This document shows, piece after piece, positions 37,554-46,140 of a DNA stretch of 64,000 nucleotides. The first letter of the stretch is position 1; each line of letters opens with the position of its first letter. Where the stretch lies: the NCBI RefSeq assembly GCF_047121295.1, contig NZ_CP139447.1, positions 7,006,001 to 7,070,000 of the forward strand, in the 5' to 3' direction. Source of the stretch: Longispora sp047121295 (GTDB lineage: Bacteria; Actinomycetota; Actinomycetes; Mycobacteriales; Micromonosporaceae). The notes under the pieces are model-generated. The model did not search any database and was not told where the DNA came from. It saw only the letters and a list, made by a program, of their open reading frames with translations. Both the position numbers and the translations under genes were made by a program.

Positions 37554-39371
37554 TCAGCCGCCCAGTTGCTCCGCGAGCGCCAGCCACTGCTCCTCGGTGG
37601 ACTCCTTCTCGGCGATCACCGCGTTCAGCTCCGCCTGCAACTCCGTGATCTTCGCGTAGTCGGTGGCGTGCTCGGCGAGCTGCGCGTGCAGCTTCTCCTC
37701 GCGCTGGTCGAGCTTCGTGATCGCCCGCTCCAGCCGGGACAGCTCCTTCTTCCCGGCCCGCGCCTCCCCGGCCGACAGCCCGCTCGGCGCGGCCGAACCG
37801 CCGCCCGCGCTGGTCGGCATGTCCGCCGACACGGCCGACAACCGGCCGCCGACGTCGACCCCGGAGCTGACCCGGGTCAGGAACTCGTCGATGCCGCCCG
37901 GCAGGTGGGTGACCTTGCCGTCGCCCATCAGCGCGAAGACCTGGTCGCAGACCCTTTCCATCAGGTACCGGTCGTGGCTGGCGACCACGATCGTCCCCGG
38001 CCAGGAGTCCAGCAGGTCCTCCAGGGAGGCCAGCGTGTCGGTGTCCAGGTCGTTCGTCGGCTCGTCGAGCAGCAGCACGTTCGGCTCGGCGGCCAGCAGG
38101 CGCAGCAGCTGGAGCCGGCGGCGCTCGCCACCGGACAGGTCCTTGACCGGGGTCCACAGCCGGCGGTCGGTGAACCCGAACTGCTCGGCCACCTGGCCGG
38201 CGGACAGCTCCTTGTCGCCGAGCACGATCCGCTTGGCGACCTCCTCGACGGCCTCGATGACCCGCAGGTGACCGGGAAGCTCGGCCAGCTCCTGGGACAG
38301 GAACGCCGTCTTCACGGTCTTGCCGATCTTCACCTCCCCCGAGGTGGGCTTCGAGACCCCGGCGAGGAGCCGGAGCAGGGTGGTCTTGCCCGCGCCGTTG
38401 ACGCCGACCAGGCCGATCCGGTCGCCCGGGCCGACGTTCCAGTCGACGTGCTTGAGCAGGGTACGGTCGCCCAGGGTGACCGTGGTGTCCTTGAGGCCGT
38501 AGACGTCCTTGCCCAGCCGGGCGGTGGCCATCTTCTGCAGGGACACGGTCTCCCGGACCGGGGGCACGTCCGCGATCAGCGCGTTGGCCGCGTCGATCCG
38601 GAACTTGGGCTTGGAGGTCCGGGCCGGCGGGCCGCGCCGCAGCCACGCGATCTCCTTGCGGAGCAGGTTCTGCCGGCGGGCCTCCAGCGTCGACTCGACC
38701 CGCTGGCGCTCGATCCGGGCCAGGGTCCAGGCGGCGTACCCGCCGTCGTAGGCGCGGACCGTCGCGTCGGCGACCTCCCAGGTCCGGGTGCACACCGCGT
38801 CGAGGAACCACCGGTCGTGCGTGACGACCAGCAGTGCGCCCCGCCGGTTGTTCAGGAACTCCGCGAGCCACGCGATGCCGGCCACGTCCAGGTGGTTCGT
38901 GGGCTCGTCGAGGATCAGCAGGTCCGTGGTGCGGATCAGCAGCGCGGCGAGGGCCACCCGGCGCCGCTCGCCGCCGGACATGGTCCGCAGCTCGGCGTCG
39001 AGGCCCAGGCCGGGCATGCCCAGGCCGGCGAGGATGCCCCGGATGCCGGCGTCGGACGCCCACTCGTGCTCGGTGGCGAACCCCTCGTCGAGCCAGCCGG
39101 TACCGAGGACGACGTCCTGCACCGTCACGCCCTCGGCGAAGGTGATCTGCTGGGGCAGCGCGGTGACCCGGGTGTCGCGGCGGCGGGTGACCCGGCCGTC
39201 GTCGGGCTCCACGGTGCCGAGGATCAGCTTGAGCAGGGTGGACTTGCCGGCCCCGTTCAGGCCGACGACGCCGATCCGGTCGGCCTCGTCGACGCCGAGG
39301 GACACGCCGTCGAAGATGGGGCCGGCGGCGTAGTGCTTGGAGACCTTGTCCAGGTTGACGATGTTCGCCAC
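37554..39371 (-). CDS. ABC-F family ATPase (Uup/EttA type)
   Basis: The 605-residue protein has two ABC ATPase domains and no membrane segments: Walker A GLNGAGKST and signature MSGGERRRVAL in the first, Walker A GVNGAGKTT and LSGGERRRLQL in the second. Between them is the ABC-F linker, and after them a coiled-coil C-terminus (RLERAITKLDQREEKLHAQL), as in Uup. ABC-F proteins act on ribosomes, in translation control or antibiotic protection. The GTG at 39371 has GAGGAG upstream. It is the last gene of the metG-tatD-ksgA-ispE series, a conserved position, so a housekeeping role is more likely than resistance. Confidence 0.92.
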   Translation of the reverse strand: MANIVNLDKVSKHYAAGPIFDGVSLGVDEADRIGVVGLNGAGKSTLLKLILGTVEPDDGRVTRRRDTRVTALPQQITFAEGVTVQDVVLGTGWLDEGFATEHEWASDAGIRGILAGLGMPGLGLDAELRTMSGGERRRVALAALLIRTTDLLILDEPTNHLDVAGIAWLAEFLNNRRGALLVVTHDRWFLDAVCTRTWEVADATVRAYDGGYAAWTLARIERQRVESTLEARRQNLLRKEIAWLRRGPPARTSKPKFRIDAANALIADVPPVRETVSLQKMATARLGKDVYGLKDTTVTLGDRTLLKHVDWNVGPGDRIGLVGVNGAGKTTLLRLLAGVSKPTSGEVKIGKTVKTAFLSQELAELPGHLRVIEAVEEVAKRIVLGDKELSAGQVAEQFGFTDRRLWTPVKDLSGGERRRLQLLRLLAAEPNVLLLDEPTNDLDTDTLASLEDLLDSWPGTIVVASHDRYLMERVCDQVFALMGDGKVTHLPGGIDEFLTRVSSGVDVGGRLSAVSADMPTSAGGGSAAPSGLSAGEARAGKKELSRLERAITKLDQREEKLHAQLAEHATDYAKITELQAELNAVIAEKESTEEQWLALAEQLGG

Positions 39372-39501
39372 TACGACTCCTCGCTTCGCTCGGAGCCTCG
39401 TGCCGAGGAGCCACTGAGTTTCGGGATGAACGCGCAAGCTTCGTTCATCTGGGACTCCTCGCTTCGCACCGTGGCGCGGGTCAGGGGACCGAGGCGGGGC
39501 G

Positions 39502-40443
39502 TCATGCGGTCACCCGCGCCCCGGCGACCGGCCCATGGGCGGTGCGCACGGTCCGGCACACGCCGCGTCCGGTGAGGCTGGCCGCGAGGGTGTTGGCGTG
39601 CTCGGCGTCCCGGGCGAGGAACAGGCACGTCGGCCCGGAGCCGGAGACCAGGGCGGCGAGCGCGCCCTCGTCCATGCCGGCGCGCAGGGTGGTGCGGAGC
39701 TGGGGCCGTAGCGAGACGGCGGCCGCCTGTAGATCATTGGCTAGCACGGCGGCGAGGACCTCCGGGTCGGGTTGGCGGAGCGCGGCGAGCAACTGGTCGG
39801 GGCTGCCGGCGGGGGGCGGGGCGGTGCCGAGTTCGCGGAGTCGGTCGATCTCGCGGTACACGGCGGGGGTGGACAGGCCACCGGCGGCGACGCCGACGAC
39901 CCAGTGCCAGGTGCCGGCGGCGAGCACCGGGTTGACCTGTTCGCCGCGTCCGGTGCCGAGTGCCGTACCCCCGAGAACGAGGAACGGGATGTCGGAGCCG
40001 AGCGTGGCGGCGATGGTGGCGAGGTCGTCGCGGGACAGGCCGGTGCCCCACAGCGCGTCGCAGGCGACCAGGGTGGCGGCGCAGTCGGCGCTGCCCCCGG
40101 CGAGGCCACCGGCGACGGGGATGTTCTTCGTGATGTGCAGCCGGGCGTGCGCGGGCAGGCCGGTGTGCGCGGCGAGCGCCCGCACCGCCCGGACGGCCAG
40201 GTTGTCGTCGTCCAGCGGCAGGCTGCCGGCGCCCTCGCCGTCGATGGTCAGCGCCAGCGTGTCGGAGCGGTGCGCGTGCACGTCGTCGTAGAGGGAGATG
40301 GCCTGGTAGACGGTCGACAGGTCGTGGTACCCGTCGGCGCGCAGCGGCCCCACCCCGAGGTGCAGGTTGATCTTCGCGGGCACCCGGACCCGGACCGAAC
40401 CGGAGGCCATGAAGTCGGGCTTCTCCTCGTAGGCGAGACTCAC
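39502..40443 (-). CDS. ispE: 4-diphosphocytidyl-2-C-methyl-D-erythritol kinase
   Basis: IspE phosphorylates CDP-methylerythritol in the MEP isoprenoid pathway. The 313-residue protein shows the GHMP-kinase features: VRVPAKINLHLGVGPLRADG at the start and the ATP loop IPVAGGLAGGSADCAAT. The C-terminal ALVSGSGPTCLFLA is also present. The GTG overlaps the ksgA stop (GTGA); an ATG 11 codons later is an alternative. Order ksgA-ispE is conserved in actinobacteria. Confidence 0.96.
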   Translation of the reverse strand: MSLAYEEKPDFMASGSVRVRVPAKINLHLGVGPLRADGYHDLSTVYQAISLYDDVHAHRSDTLALTIDGEGAGSLPLDDDNLAVRAVRALAAHTGLPAHARLHITKNIPVAGGLAGGSADCAATLVACDALWGTGLSRDDLATIAATLGSDIPFLVLGGTALGTGRGEQVNPVLAAGTWHWVVGVAAGGLSTPAVYREIDRLRELGTAPPPAGSPDQLLAALRQPDPEVLAAVLANDLQAAAVSLRPQLRTTLRAGMDEGALAALVSGSGPTCLFLARDAEHANTLAASLTGRGVCRTVRTAHGPVAGARVTA

Positions 40444-41297
40444 CCGGCCGCCACCTTCGCGGCCGCGATGGCGCAGAACTGCTGGATGTTCAGGGTCTCC
40501 GCCCGCGCGGTCGGGTCGACCCCGGCCGTCTCCAGCAGCTCGGTGGCCCGGGCCGCGCTGCCGGCCCAGTCGGCCAGGGAGGAGCGGAGCATCTTCCGGC
40601 GCTGGCCGAACGCGGCGTCCACGGCGGCGAACACGGCCTCGCGGGGCACGTCGGTACGCGGGGGCTCGCGGCGGGTGAACGCGACGAGGCCGGAGTCCAC
40701 GTTGGGCACCGGCCAGAACACGGCGCGCGGGACGGGACCGGCCCAGTGCGAGCTGGCGTACCAGGCGAGCTTGAGGCTCGGTACCCCGTAAATCTTGGAA
40801 CCGGGACCCGCGATCATCCGGTCGGCCACCTCGGCCTGCACCATCACCAGGCCCTTGGCGAGGCTGGGCAGCTCGGCGAGCAGGGTGAGCACGACGGGCA
40901 CGGCCACGTTGTAGGGCAGGTTGGCCACGAGCGCGGTCGGCGGCGACGGGAAGTCGGCGGCCTTGACCTTCAGCGCGTCGGCGGCGATCACGGTGAGCTT
41001 GCCGGCCTGGCCGGGGGCCTTGTCCGCGACGGTGCCGGGCAGCGCGGCGGCCAGCTTCGGGTCCAGCTCGACCGCGTGCACGGCCGCCGCGTTGGGCAGC
41101 AGGGCCAGGGTCAGGGAGCCGAGCCCGGGGCCGACCTCCACGACGACGTCGTCGGGGGTGAGGCCGGCCGACGCCACGATCTTGCGGACCGTGTTGGCGT
41201 CGTGCACGAAGTTCTGGCCGAGGACCTTGGTCGGGGTGACCCCGAGGTCGGCGGCGAGCCGGCGGATGTCCGCCGGGCCGAGCAGCTGGTCTACCAC
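40440..41297 (-). CDS. rsmA: 16S rRNA (adenine1518/1519-N6)-dimethyltransferase
   Basis: RsmA (KsgA) dimethylates two adenines at the 3' end of 16S rRNA late in ribosome assembly. From the GTG at 41297 it is 285 residues: GVTPTKVLGQNFVHDANTVR at the start, SAM motif VVEVGPGLGSLTLALL, and catalytic NLPYNVAVPV. The start overlaps the tatD stop by seven bases. A longer open frame upstream is a shadow of tatD. Confidence 0.96.
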   Translation of the reverse strand: MVDQLLGPADIRRLAADLGVTPTKVLGQNFVHDANTVRKIVASAGLTPDDVVVEVGPGLGSLTLALLPNAAAVHAVELDPKLAAALPGTVADKAPGQAGKLTVIAADALKVKAADFPSPPTALVANLPYNVAVPVVLTLLAELPSLAKGLVMVQAEVADRMIAGPGSKIYGVPSLKLAWYASSHWAGPVPRAVFWPVPNVDSGLVAFTRREPPRTDVPREAVFAAVDAAFGQRRKMLRSSLADWAGSAARATELLETAGVDPTARAETLNIQQFCAIAAAKVAAG

Positions 41298-42148
41298 TGG
41301 CCGAACACCCGCTCCCCGTTCGCGGCCAGCGCGGTGCACACGTCCTCCAGCGACTCCCCGCGCAGCTCGGCGAGGAACCGCACGATGTGCGGGATCAGGT
41401 ACGGCGCGTTGGGGCGGCCCCGGTACGGCATCGGGGTGAGGAACGGCGCGTCGGTCTCCACCAGGATCTGGTCGAGCGGGGCGACCAGCGCGGCCTCGCG
41501 CAGGTGCGGCGCGGACTTGAAGGTCACGTTGCCCGCGAAGCTCAGGTGGAAGCCGCGCTCGGCGCACTCGCGGGCGAACTCGGCGTCCCCGGAGAAGCAG
41601 TGCAGCACGACCGTGTCGGGCGCACCCTCCTCCTTGAGGACCTTGAGCACGTCGGAGTGCGCCTCGCGGTCGTGGATGACGAGCGCCTTGCCGTACCGCT
41701 TGGCGAACGCGATGTGCGCGCGGAAGCTCGCCGTCTGGGCCTCGACCCCGCCCTCGCCGGTCCGGAAGTAGTCGAGGCCGGTCTCGCCGAGCCCGCGCAC
41801 CCGGGGCAGGGCGGCCAGGGCCTCGATCTCGCGCAGCGCCTCGTCGAGGTCGGCGACCCGGGGCGCCTCGTTGGGGTGCAGCGCGACCGTGGCCAGGACG
41901 TGCGGGGACATGGCGGCGAGCTCCGCGCCCCAGCGCGAGGACGGCACGTCGACGCCGACCTGGACGAGCCGGGTCACGCCGACGGCGACGGCCGCGTCGA
42001 TCTCGGCGGTGATCCGGCCGGGATCCGGGGTCGCGTCGGGCTCACCCCGCTGCTCGACGACGATGTCGAGGTGGGTGTGGGAGTCGAGCACCGGAATCGG
42101 CAACGGCTCCGGGGCAGGCGGGCGCTCTTGGGCGTGGGCTCGAGACAT
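41291..42148 (-). CDS. tatD: TatD-family metal-dependent DNase
   Basis: The 285-residue TIM-barrel hydrolase has the metal ligands in LDSHTHLD, the GLGETGLDYF motif, VIHDREAHSD and VLHCFSGD. TatD proteins are 3'-5' exonucleases or deoxyribonucleases that may act in DNA repair. The gene is directly coupled to rsmA. In many actinobacteria an rpf gene lies between tatD and rsmA; here there is none. Confidence 0.94.
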   Translation of the reverse strand: MSRAHAQERPPAPEPLPIPVLDSHTHLDIVVEQRGEPDATPDPGRITAEIDAAVAVGVTRLVQVGVDVPSSRWGAELAAMSPHVLATVALHPNEAPRVADLDEALREIEALAALPRVRGLGETGLDYFRTGEGGVEAQTASFRAHIAFAKRYGKALVIHDREAHSDVLKVLKEEGAPDTVVLHCFSGDAEFARECAERGFHLSFAGNVTFKSAPHLREAALVAPLDQILVETDAPFLTPMPYRGRPNAPYLIPHIVRFLAELRGESLEDVCTALAANGERVFGQW

Positions 42149-42150
42149 CC

Positions 42151-43311
42151 CTACCAGGATAGGCGGTACGGAGTCTGGTGCTCCCGGACGTCGGTCAGCT
42201 CACTCCCGGGCGCCCACGCTTCGTACACGCAGCGCTCGGCCGCCCGGGCACCGATCCGGACGATCGCGTCCGAATCGGGGCGGATCAGGCGGACCCGGAG
42301 CCAGTCCTTGTCGGCCCCGACGATCAGCACGTCGACGCCCCGCCACCGGCCGCGCACGTCGCGGCGGGCCAGTGACTCGACCGGGTACCTGGCGGCGCGG
42401 GTCTTGGCGAGCAGCCGGTACTCCCCCGGCGGGTCGGCCACCGCCTCCTGCACCTCGCCCTGGTAGCACCCGACGAGCCGGGCGAACGTGTCCGGCACCG
42501 GGATGAACTCCTGGTCGGCGCCGATCGCGGCGAGCAGCCGGCGCCACTGGGGCCCGGCCATCCGGGACCAGGCCTTCTGCTCGGGCACGAAGTGGAACAG
42601 GGTCACCTCGGTGCCGTCGGGCAGGTACGCGATCAACTCGCTGAACGCCGGCAGCGGCAGCTCCGCCAGGTCTGCGGTGACGAACTCCGGCACCAGGTGC
42701 TTGTTGCTCGGCGCGAAGCCGGTGCCGAGCAGCGGCGGGCCGACCCGCTCGTGCGGCGGCAGCTCCATCACGCCGGGCAGGTCGATGATCTGGTAGTCCT
42801 CGGGGCCGATCGCCCGCCAGCGCAGCGCGTAGACGGCGTCCTCGTCCTCCACGCCCAGGAAGCGCAGGTCGGCCGGGGTGCGCAGGTGCGCGATGTCGTG
42901 CTCGCGGTAGCAGCAGCCGTGCGGGAGGGCGCCGTGCCGCAGATACGCGCCGACCTGGCCGGCGTTCAGGGGCTTGATCATGCGGGTACCCGGCTTGATG
43001 ATCGCGGACTCGCGCACGGCGCGCAGGTCCCCGCCGGGGGTCTGGGAGAGGCGTTGGACACTCTCCCAGCTCATCGTCCTGGACAACGGAATGGTCAGTG
43101 GGGCATCGAAGGGCTCGGCGCCCGGTACCTCCGAGGAGTGCACGAACATCCGGAACGGGTGCCGGGCCCCCGGGCGGGGGTTGGGCAGCGCGCCGGGTTC
43201 GGGACCGTCCAGGTAGAGCTCGTACGCGGCTCCTCTGGCGAGTTCCTCGGCAGGGTACTGCTTTCCCGCGAACGTCACCGTCCGCTGCGCAGCTTCACCT
43301 ACCAGGGTCAT
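42151..43311 (-). CDS. Hypothetical protein in the metG-tatD cluster
   Basis: I do not recognise this 386-residue protein. It is soluble-looking, without signal peptide or membrane segments. Features are an N-terminal AAYELYLDGPEPGALPNPRP, a histidine/cysteine stretch HGALPHGCCYREHDIAHLR, PPHERVGPPLLGTGFAPSNK, and a C-terminal YPVESLARRDVRGRWRGVDV. The ATG at 43311 was chosen over a TTG three codons upstream. Its stop is 2 nt before the tatD start, so it is co-transcribed with housekeeping RNA-processing and cell-envelope genes. It may be specific to this actinomycete group. Confidence 0.75.
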   Translation of the reverse strand: MTLVGEAAQRTVTFAGKQYPAEELARGAAYELYLDGPEPGALPNPRPGARHPFRMFVHSSEVPGAEPFDAPLTIPLSRTMSWESVQRLSQTPGGDLRAVRESAIIKPGTRMIKPLNAGQVGAYLRHGALPHGCCYREHDIAHLRTPADLRFLGVEDEDAVYALRWRAIGPEDYQIIDLPGVMELPPHERVGPPLLGTGFAPSNKHLVPEFVTADLAELPLPAFSELIAYLPDGTEVTLFHFVPEQKAWSRMAGPQWRRLLAAIGADQEFIPVPDTFARLVGCYQGEVQEAVADPPGEYRLLAKTRAARYPVESLARRDVRGRWRGVDVLIVGADKDWLRVRLIRPDSDAIVRIGARAAERCVYEAWAPGSELTDVREHQTPYRLSW

Positions 43312-43396
43312 ACCCGCCAACCTAGGGCCTGGCCCCGGACCGGCGCGTTAACAGAAAGCAAACAATCGCTCGCCGCCGCACGTTATCCGCGACACA

Positions 43397-43424
43397 CGCC
43401 CGGCCCACGATGTGGGACCGGGCG
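43397..43424 (-). terminator. Terminator after metG
   Basis: CGCCCGG-CCCAC pairs with GTGGG-A-CCGGGCG (12 bp with one bulge) around a short loop, starting 13 nt after the metG stop. Confidence 0.55.
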
Positions 43425-43436
43425 CGTCCACGCAGG

Positions 43437-45203
43437 TCAGCCGGCCAGTCGGGCCAGTTCCTCGTCCACGACGGACGGGTCGAGCTTCTTGAAGATCGGG
43501 GTCGGCGCGGTCAGCGGCACCCCGGCGGTCAGCGGCGCGGACGCCCAGGCCGGGAACGCGTAGTCACCGGTGAGCACCGGGTAGTCCGGGCCGCCGTCGA
43601 GGTCCGGCACGACCCGGATCTCCGGCATCGGGGCGAACACGCCCTCGCCGCCGAGCAGCGCGTGCACCTGCTGGGAGGAGTGCGGCAGGAACGGCGACAG
43701 CAGCGTCTTGCAGTCGTTGATCACCTGGAGGGCGACGTAGAGGACGGTGGCCATCCGGTCCTTGTCCTCCTTGAGCTTCCACGGGGCCTGATCCGACAGG
43801 TACCTGTTCGCCTCCGCCACCACCCGCATCGCCTCGCCGATCGCGGCCTTCTGCTTGTGGTGCTCGATCAGCGAGCCGACCGTGGCGAACGCGTCGCGCG
43901 CGACGGCCAGCACCGCCTCGTCGTCGGCGGTCAGCTCGCCCGGCGTCGGCACCGCGCCGAAGTTCTTCGCCGCCATCGACACCGACCGGTTCACCAGGTT
44001 GCCCCAGCCCGCGACCAGCTCGTCGTTGTTGCGGCGGAGGAACTCCGTCCAGGTGAAGTCGGTGTCGTTGGTCTCCGGGCCGGCGACGGCGATGAAATAC
44101 CGCAGAGCGTCGGCGTCGTAGCGCTCCAGGAAGTCGCGCACGTAGATCACGATCTTGCGGGAGGACGAGAACTTCCGGCCCTCCATGGTGAGGAACTCGC
44201 TCGACACCACCTCGGTCGGCAGCCCCAGCTCGCCCAGCTCGCCCGGCTTGCCACCCTTGTCGCCCTTGCCGTCGTAGCCGAGCAGGATCGCCGGCCAGAT
44301 CAGCGAGTGGAAGACGATGTTGTCCTTGCCCATGAAGTAGTAGGCCTTCTTATCGGCCCCCTGCCACCACTGGCGCCAGGCCTCCGGGTCGCCCGAGCGG
44401 CGGGCCCACTCGATCGACGCCGAGAGGTAACCGATCACGGCGTCGAACCAGACGTAGAACCGCTTGGTGTCCCAGCCCTCGCGCGGGATCGGCACGCCCC
44501 ACTCCAGATCCCGGGTGATCGCCCGGGGCCGCAGGTCCTCGACCAGGTTCTTCGAGAACTTCAGCACGTTCGGCCGCCAGCCCTCGCGGGTGTCCAGCCA
44601 CTGGCCCAGCGCGTCGGCGAACGCGGACAGGTCGAGGAAGTAGTGCTCGGTCTCCCGGAACTCCGGGGTCTCCCCGTTGATCTTCGACTTCGGGTTGATC
44701 AGGTCGACCGGGTCGAGCTGGTTGCCGCAGTTGTCGCACTGGTCGCCGCGCGCGCTGCCGTACCCGCAGATCGGGCAGGTGCCCTCGACATACCGGTCCG
44801 GCAGGCCCCGCCCGGTCGACGGCGAGATCGCGGCCATCGCCACCTGGGACACGATGTAGCCGTTCGCGTCGAGCGCGTTGAACAGCTCCTGCACCACGGC
44901 GTAGTGGTTGCCGGTCGTGGTCCGGGTGAACAGGTCGTACGACAGGCCCAGGGCGTGCAGGTCCTCGACGATCACGCGGTTGTACTTGTCCACCGCCTCG
45001 CGCGGCGTCAGCCCCTCCTCGTCGGCCTGCACCTGGATCGGCGTGCCGTGCTCGTCGGTGCCGGACACCATGAGCACGTCGTGGCCGGCCATCCGCATGT
45101 ACCGGCTGAAAACGTCGGACGGGATGCCGAAGCCGGAAACATGACCGATGTGGCGCGGGCCGTTGGCGTAGGGCCAGGCGACCGCGGCGAGAACGTGACT
45201 CAT
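43437..45203 (-). CDS. metG: Methionyl-tRNA synthetase
   Basis: MetG charges initiator and elongator tRNA-Met. From the ATG at 45203 the protein has 588 residues: N-terminal AWPYANGPRHIGHVSG (HIGH motif), a zinc knuckle CPICGYGSARGDQCDNCGNQ, and KFSSSR (KMSKS motif) in MEGRKFSSSRKIVI. The four-cysteine zinc site is intact. No C-terminal tRNA-binding domain is present. The frame extends 25 codons upstream without family resemblance. The conserved neighbour is the tatD series downstream. Confidence 0.96.
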   Translation of the reverse strand: MSHVLAAVAWPYANGPRHIGHVSGFGIPSDVFSRYMRMAGHDVLMVSGTDEHGTPIQVQADEEGLTPREAVDKYNRVIVEDLHALGLSYDLFTRTTTGNHYAVVQELFNALDANGYIVSQVAMAAISPSTGRGLPDRYVEGTCPICGYGSARGDQCDNCGNQLDPVDLINPKSKINGETPEFRETEHYFLDLSAFADALGQWLDTREGWRPNVLKFSKNLVEDLRPRAITRDLEWGVPIPREGWDTKRFYVWFDAVIGYLSASIEWARRSGDPEAWRQWWQGADKKAYYFMGKDNIVFHSLIWPAILLGYDGKGDKGGKPGELGELGLPTEVVSSEFLTMEGRKFSSSRKIVIYVRDFLERYDADALRYFIAVAGPETNDTDFTWTEFLRRNNDELVAGWGNLVNRSVSMAAKNFGAVPTPGELTADDEAVLAVARDAFATVGSLIEHHKQKAAIGEAMRVVAEANRYLSDQAPWKLKEDKDRMATVLYVALQVINDCKTLLSPFLPHSSQQVHALLGGEGVFAPMPEIRVVPDLDGGPDYPVLTGDYAFPAWASAPLTAGVPLTAPTPIFKKLDPSVVDEELARLAG

Positions 45204-45287
45204 ACGTGCAGAGTAGTTGGTCGGCCGGAACCAATTTCGACACGCCGCCCCGTTCCCACCCGTCAAAAGCGTAGACAATGGTCAAAT

Positions 45288-45944
45288 ATGTCTATGACCG
45301 GAATAACCGCAGGTGACGACGCGGAAGCCCTGGCACCGCCCGCCCAGCGGATGCGTCCCGAGTCCGCGCCCGAACCGCCGGAGGTCGACCACGCCTTCTG
45401 GCCCGACACCAGCAACGCCGCGGCCCCGCCCCAACGGGCCCGGATCAAGCCGCCCAAGGACTACCGCCGCCCCGCCCTCGGCCTGCCGCTGCTGGTCGTG
45501 TTCGCCCTGTGCGCGGCGTTCTTCGCCTGGGTCAGCGCCGAACCGTTCTGGCTCGCCCTCGGCCACGGCGACCGGGGCACCCTCACCGTCACCGAGTGCG
45601 CCGGCAGCGGCCTCGCCGCCCGGTGCGAGGGCCGGTTCGCCGCCACCGGCTTCAGCGTCGAGAAGGCCGCGCTCGCCGGTACGGCCGACGACGAGCACCA
45701 CACCGGCGACCAGCTCACCGCCGTGATGGTGTCGGGCACGTCCAAGTTCGCGTACGCCGGCGATGCCACCGGGCTGCACCTGCGCTGGGCGATCGGCTTC
45801 GGCCTGCTGCTGCTCTGCGGCGCCGGCATCGCCTGGGCCACGGGGGCCCTCCGCCTGCACGGCCGGGCCCGGGTCACCGTCCTCCTCCTCAGCCTCGGCG
45901 CCCCGCTCCTCCTTCTGCTGGGCAACCTGGCCCTGACCTGGTAA
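45288..45944 (+). CDS. Putative membrane protein, unknown
   Basis: The 218-residue protein has a proline-rich cytoplasmic N-terminus of about 60 residues, a first membrane segment (about 64-83), an extracytoplasmic region of about 80 residues with two cysteines (TVTECAGSGLAARCEGRF), and two further membrane segments (about 166-186 and 194-216). I do not recognise a family. The ATG at 45288 was chosen because the frame diverges from metG across an 84-nt gap that is AT-rich near the start. Codon bias (strong GC3) supports a real gene. Function is unknown. Confidence 0.7.
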   Translation: MSMTGITAGDDAEALAPPAQRMRPESAPEPPEVDHAFWPDTSNAAAPPQRARIKPPKDYRRPALGLPLLVVFALCAAFFAWVSAEPFWLALGHGDRGTLTVTECAGSGLAARCEGRFAATGFSVEKAALAGTADDEHHTGDQLTAVMVSGTSKFAYAGDATGLHLRWAIGFGLLLLCGAGIAWATGALRLHGRARVTVLLLSLGAPLLLLLGNLALTW

Positions 45945-45947
45945 CCG

Positions 45948-45966
45948 ATCAGACGGTTACGCCGCG
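45948..45966. repeat. Left copy of 19-nt direct repeat flanking the SGNH hydrolase gene
   Basis: ATCAGACGGTTACGCCGCG occurs here and, perfectly, at 47552-47570; similarity continues imperfectly for about 25 more bases in both copies. Confidence 0.75.
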
Positions 45967-46140
45967 TTCCCGACCCTTCTCGCGTCGGCCGGTCCGGCCG
46001 GTGGCCCCCGGGGTCCTCCCGCCCCGTCGGGTTCGCCTGGGTGGGCGGCGCTGGCGCGCCGCCCACCCAGGCCCCGTGGTCCCGCCCACCAGGCCCCGCA
46101 GTCCCACCAGGCCCCGCGGTCCCACCCAGGCCCACAACCC

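Noticed and set aside
46021..46140. Short GC-rich repeats (CCACCAGGCCCCGC type) downstream of the SGNH gene
   Set aside because: They are brief imperfect low-complexity repeats with no sign of a mobile element or array.
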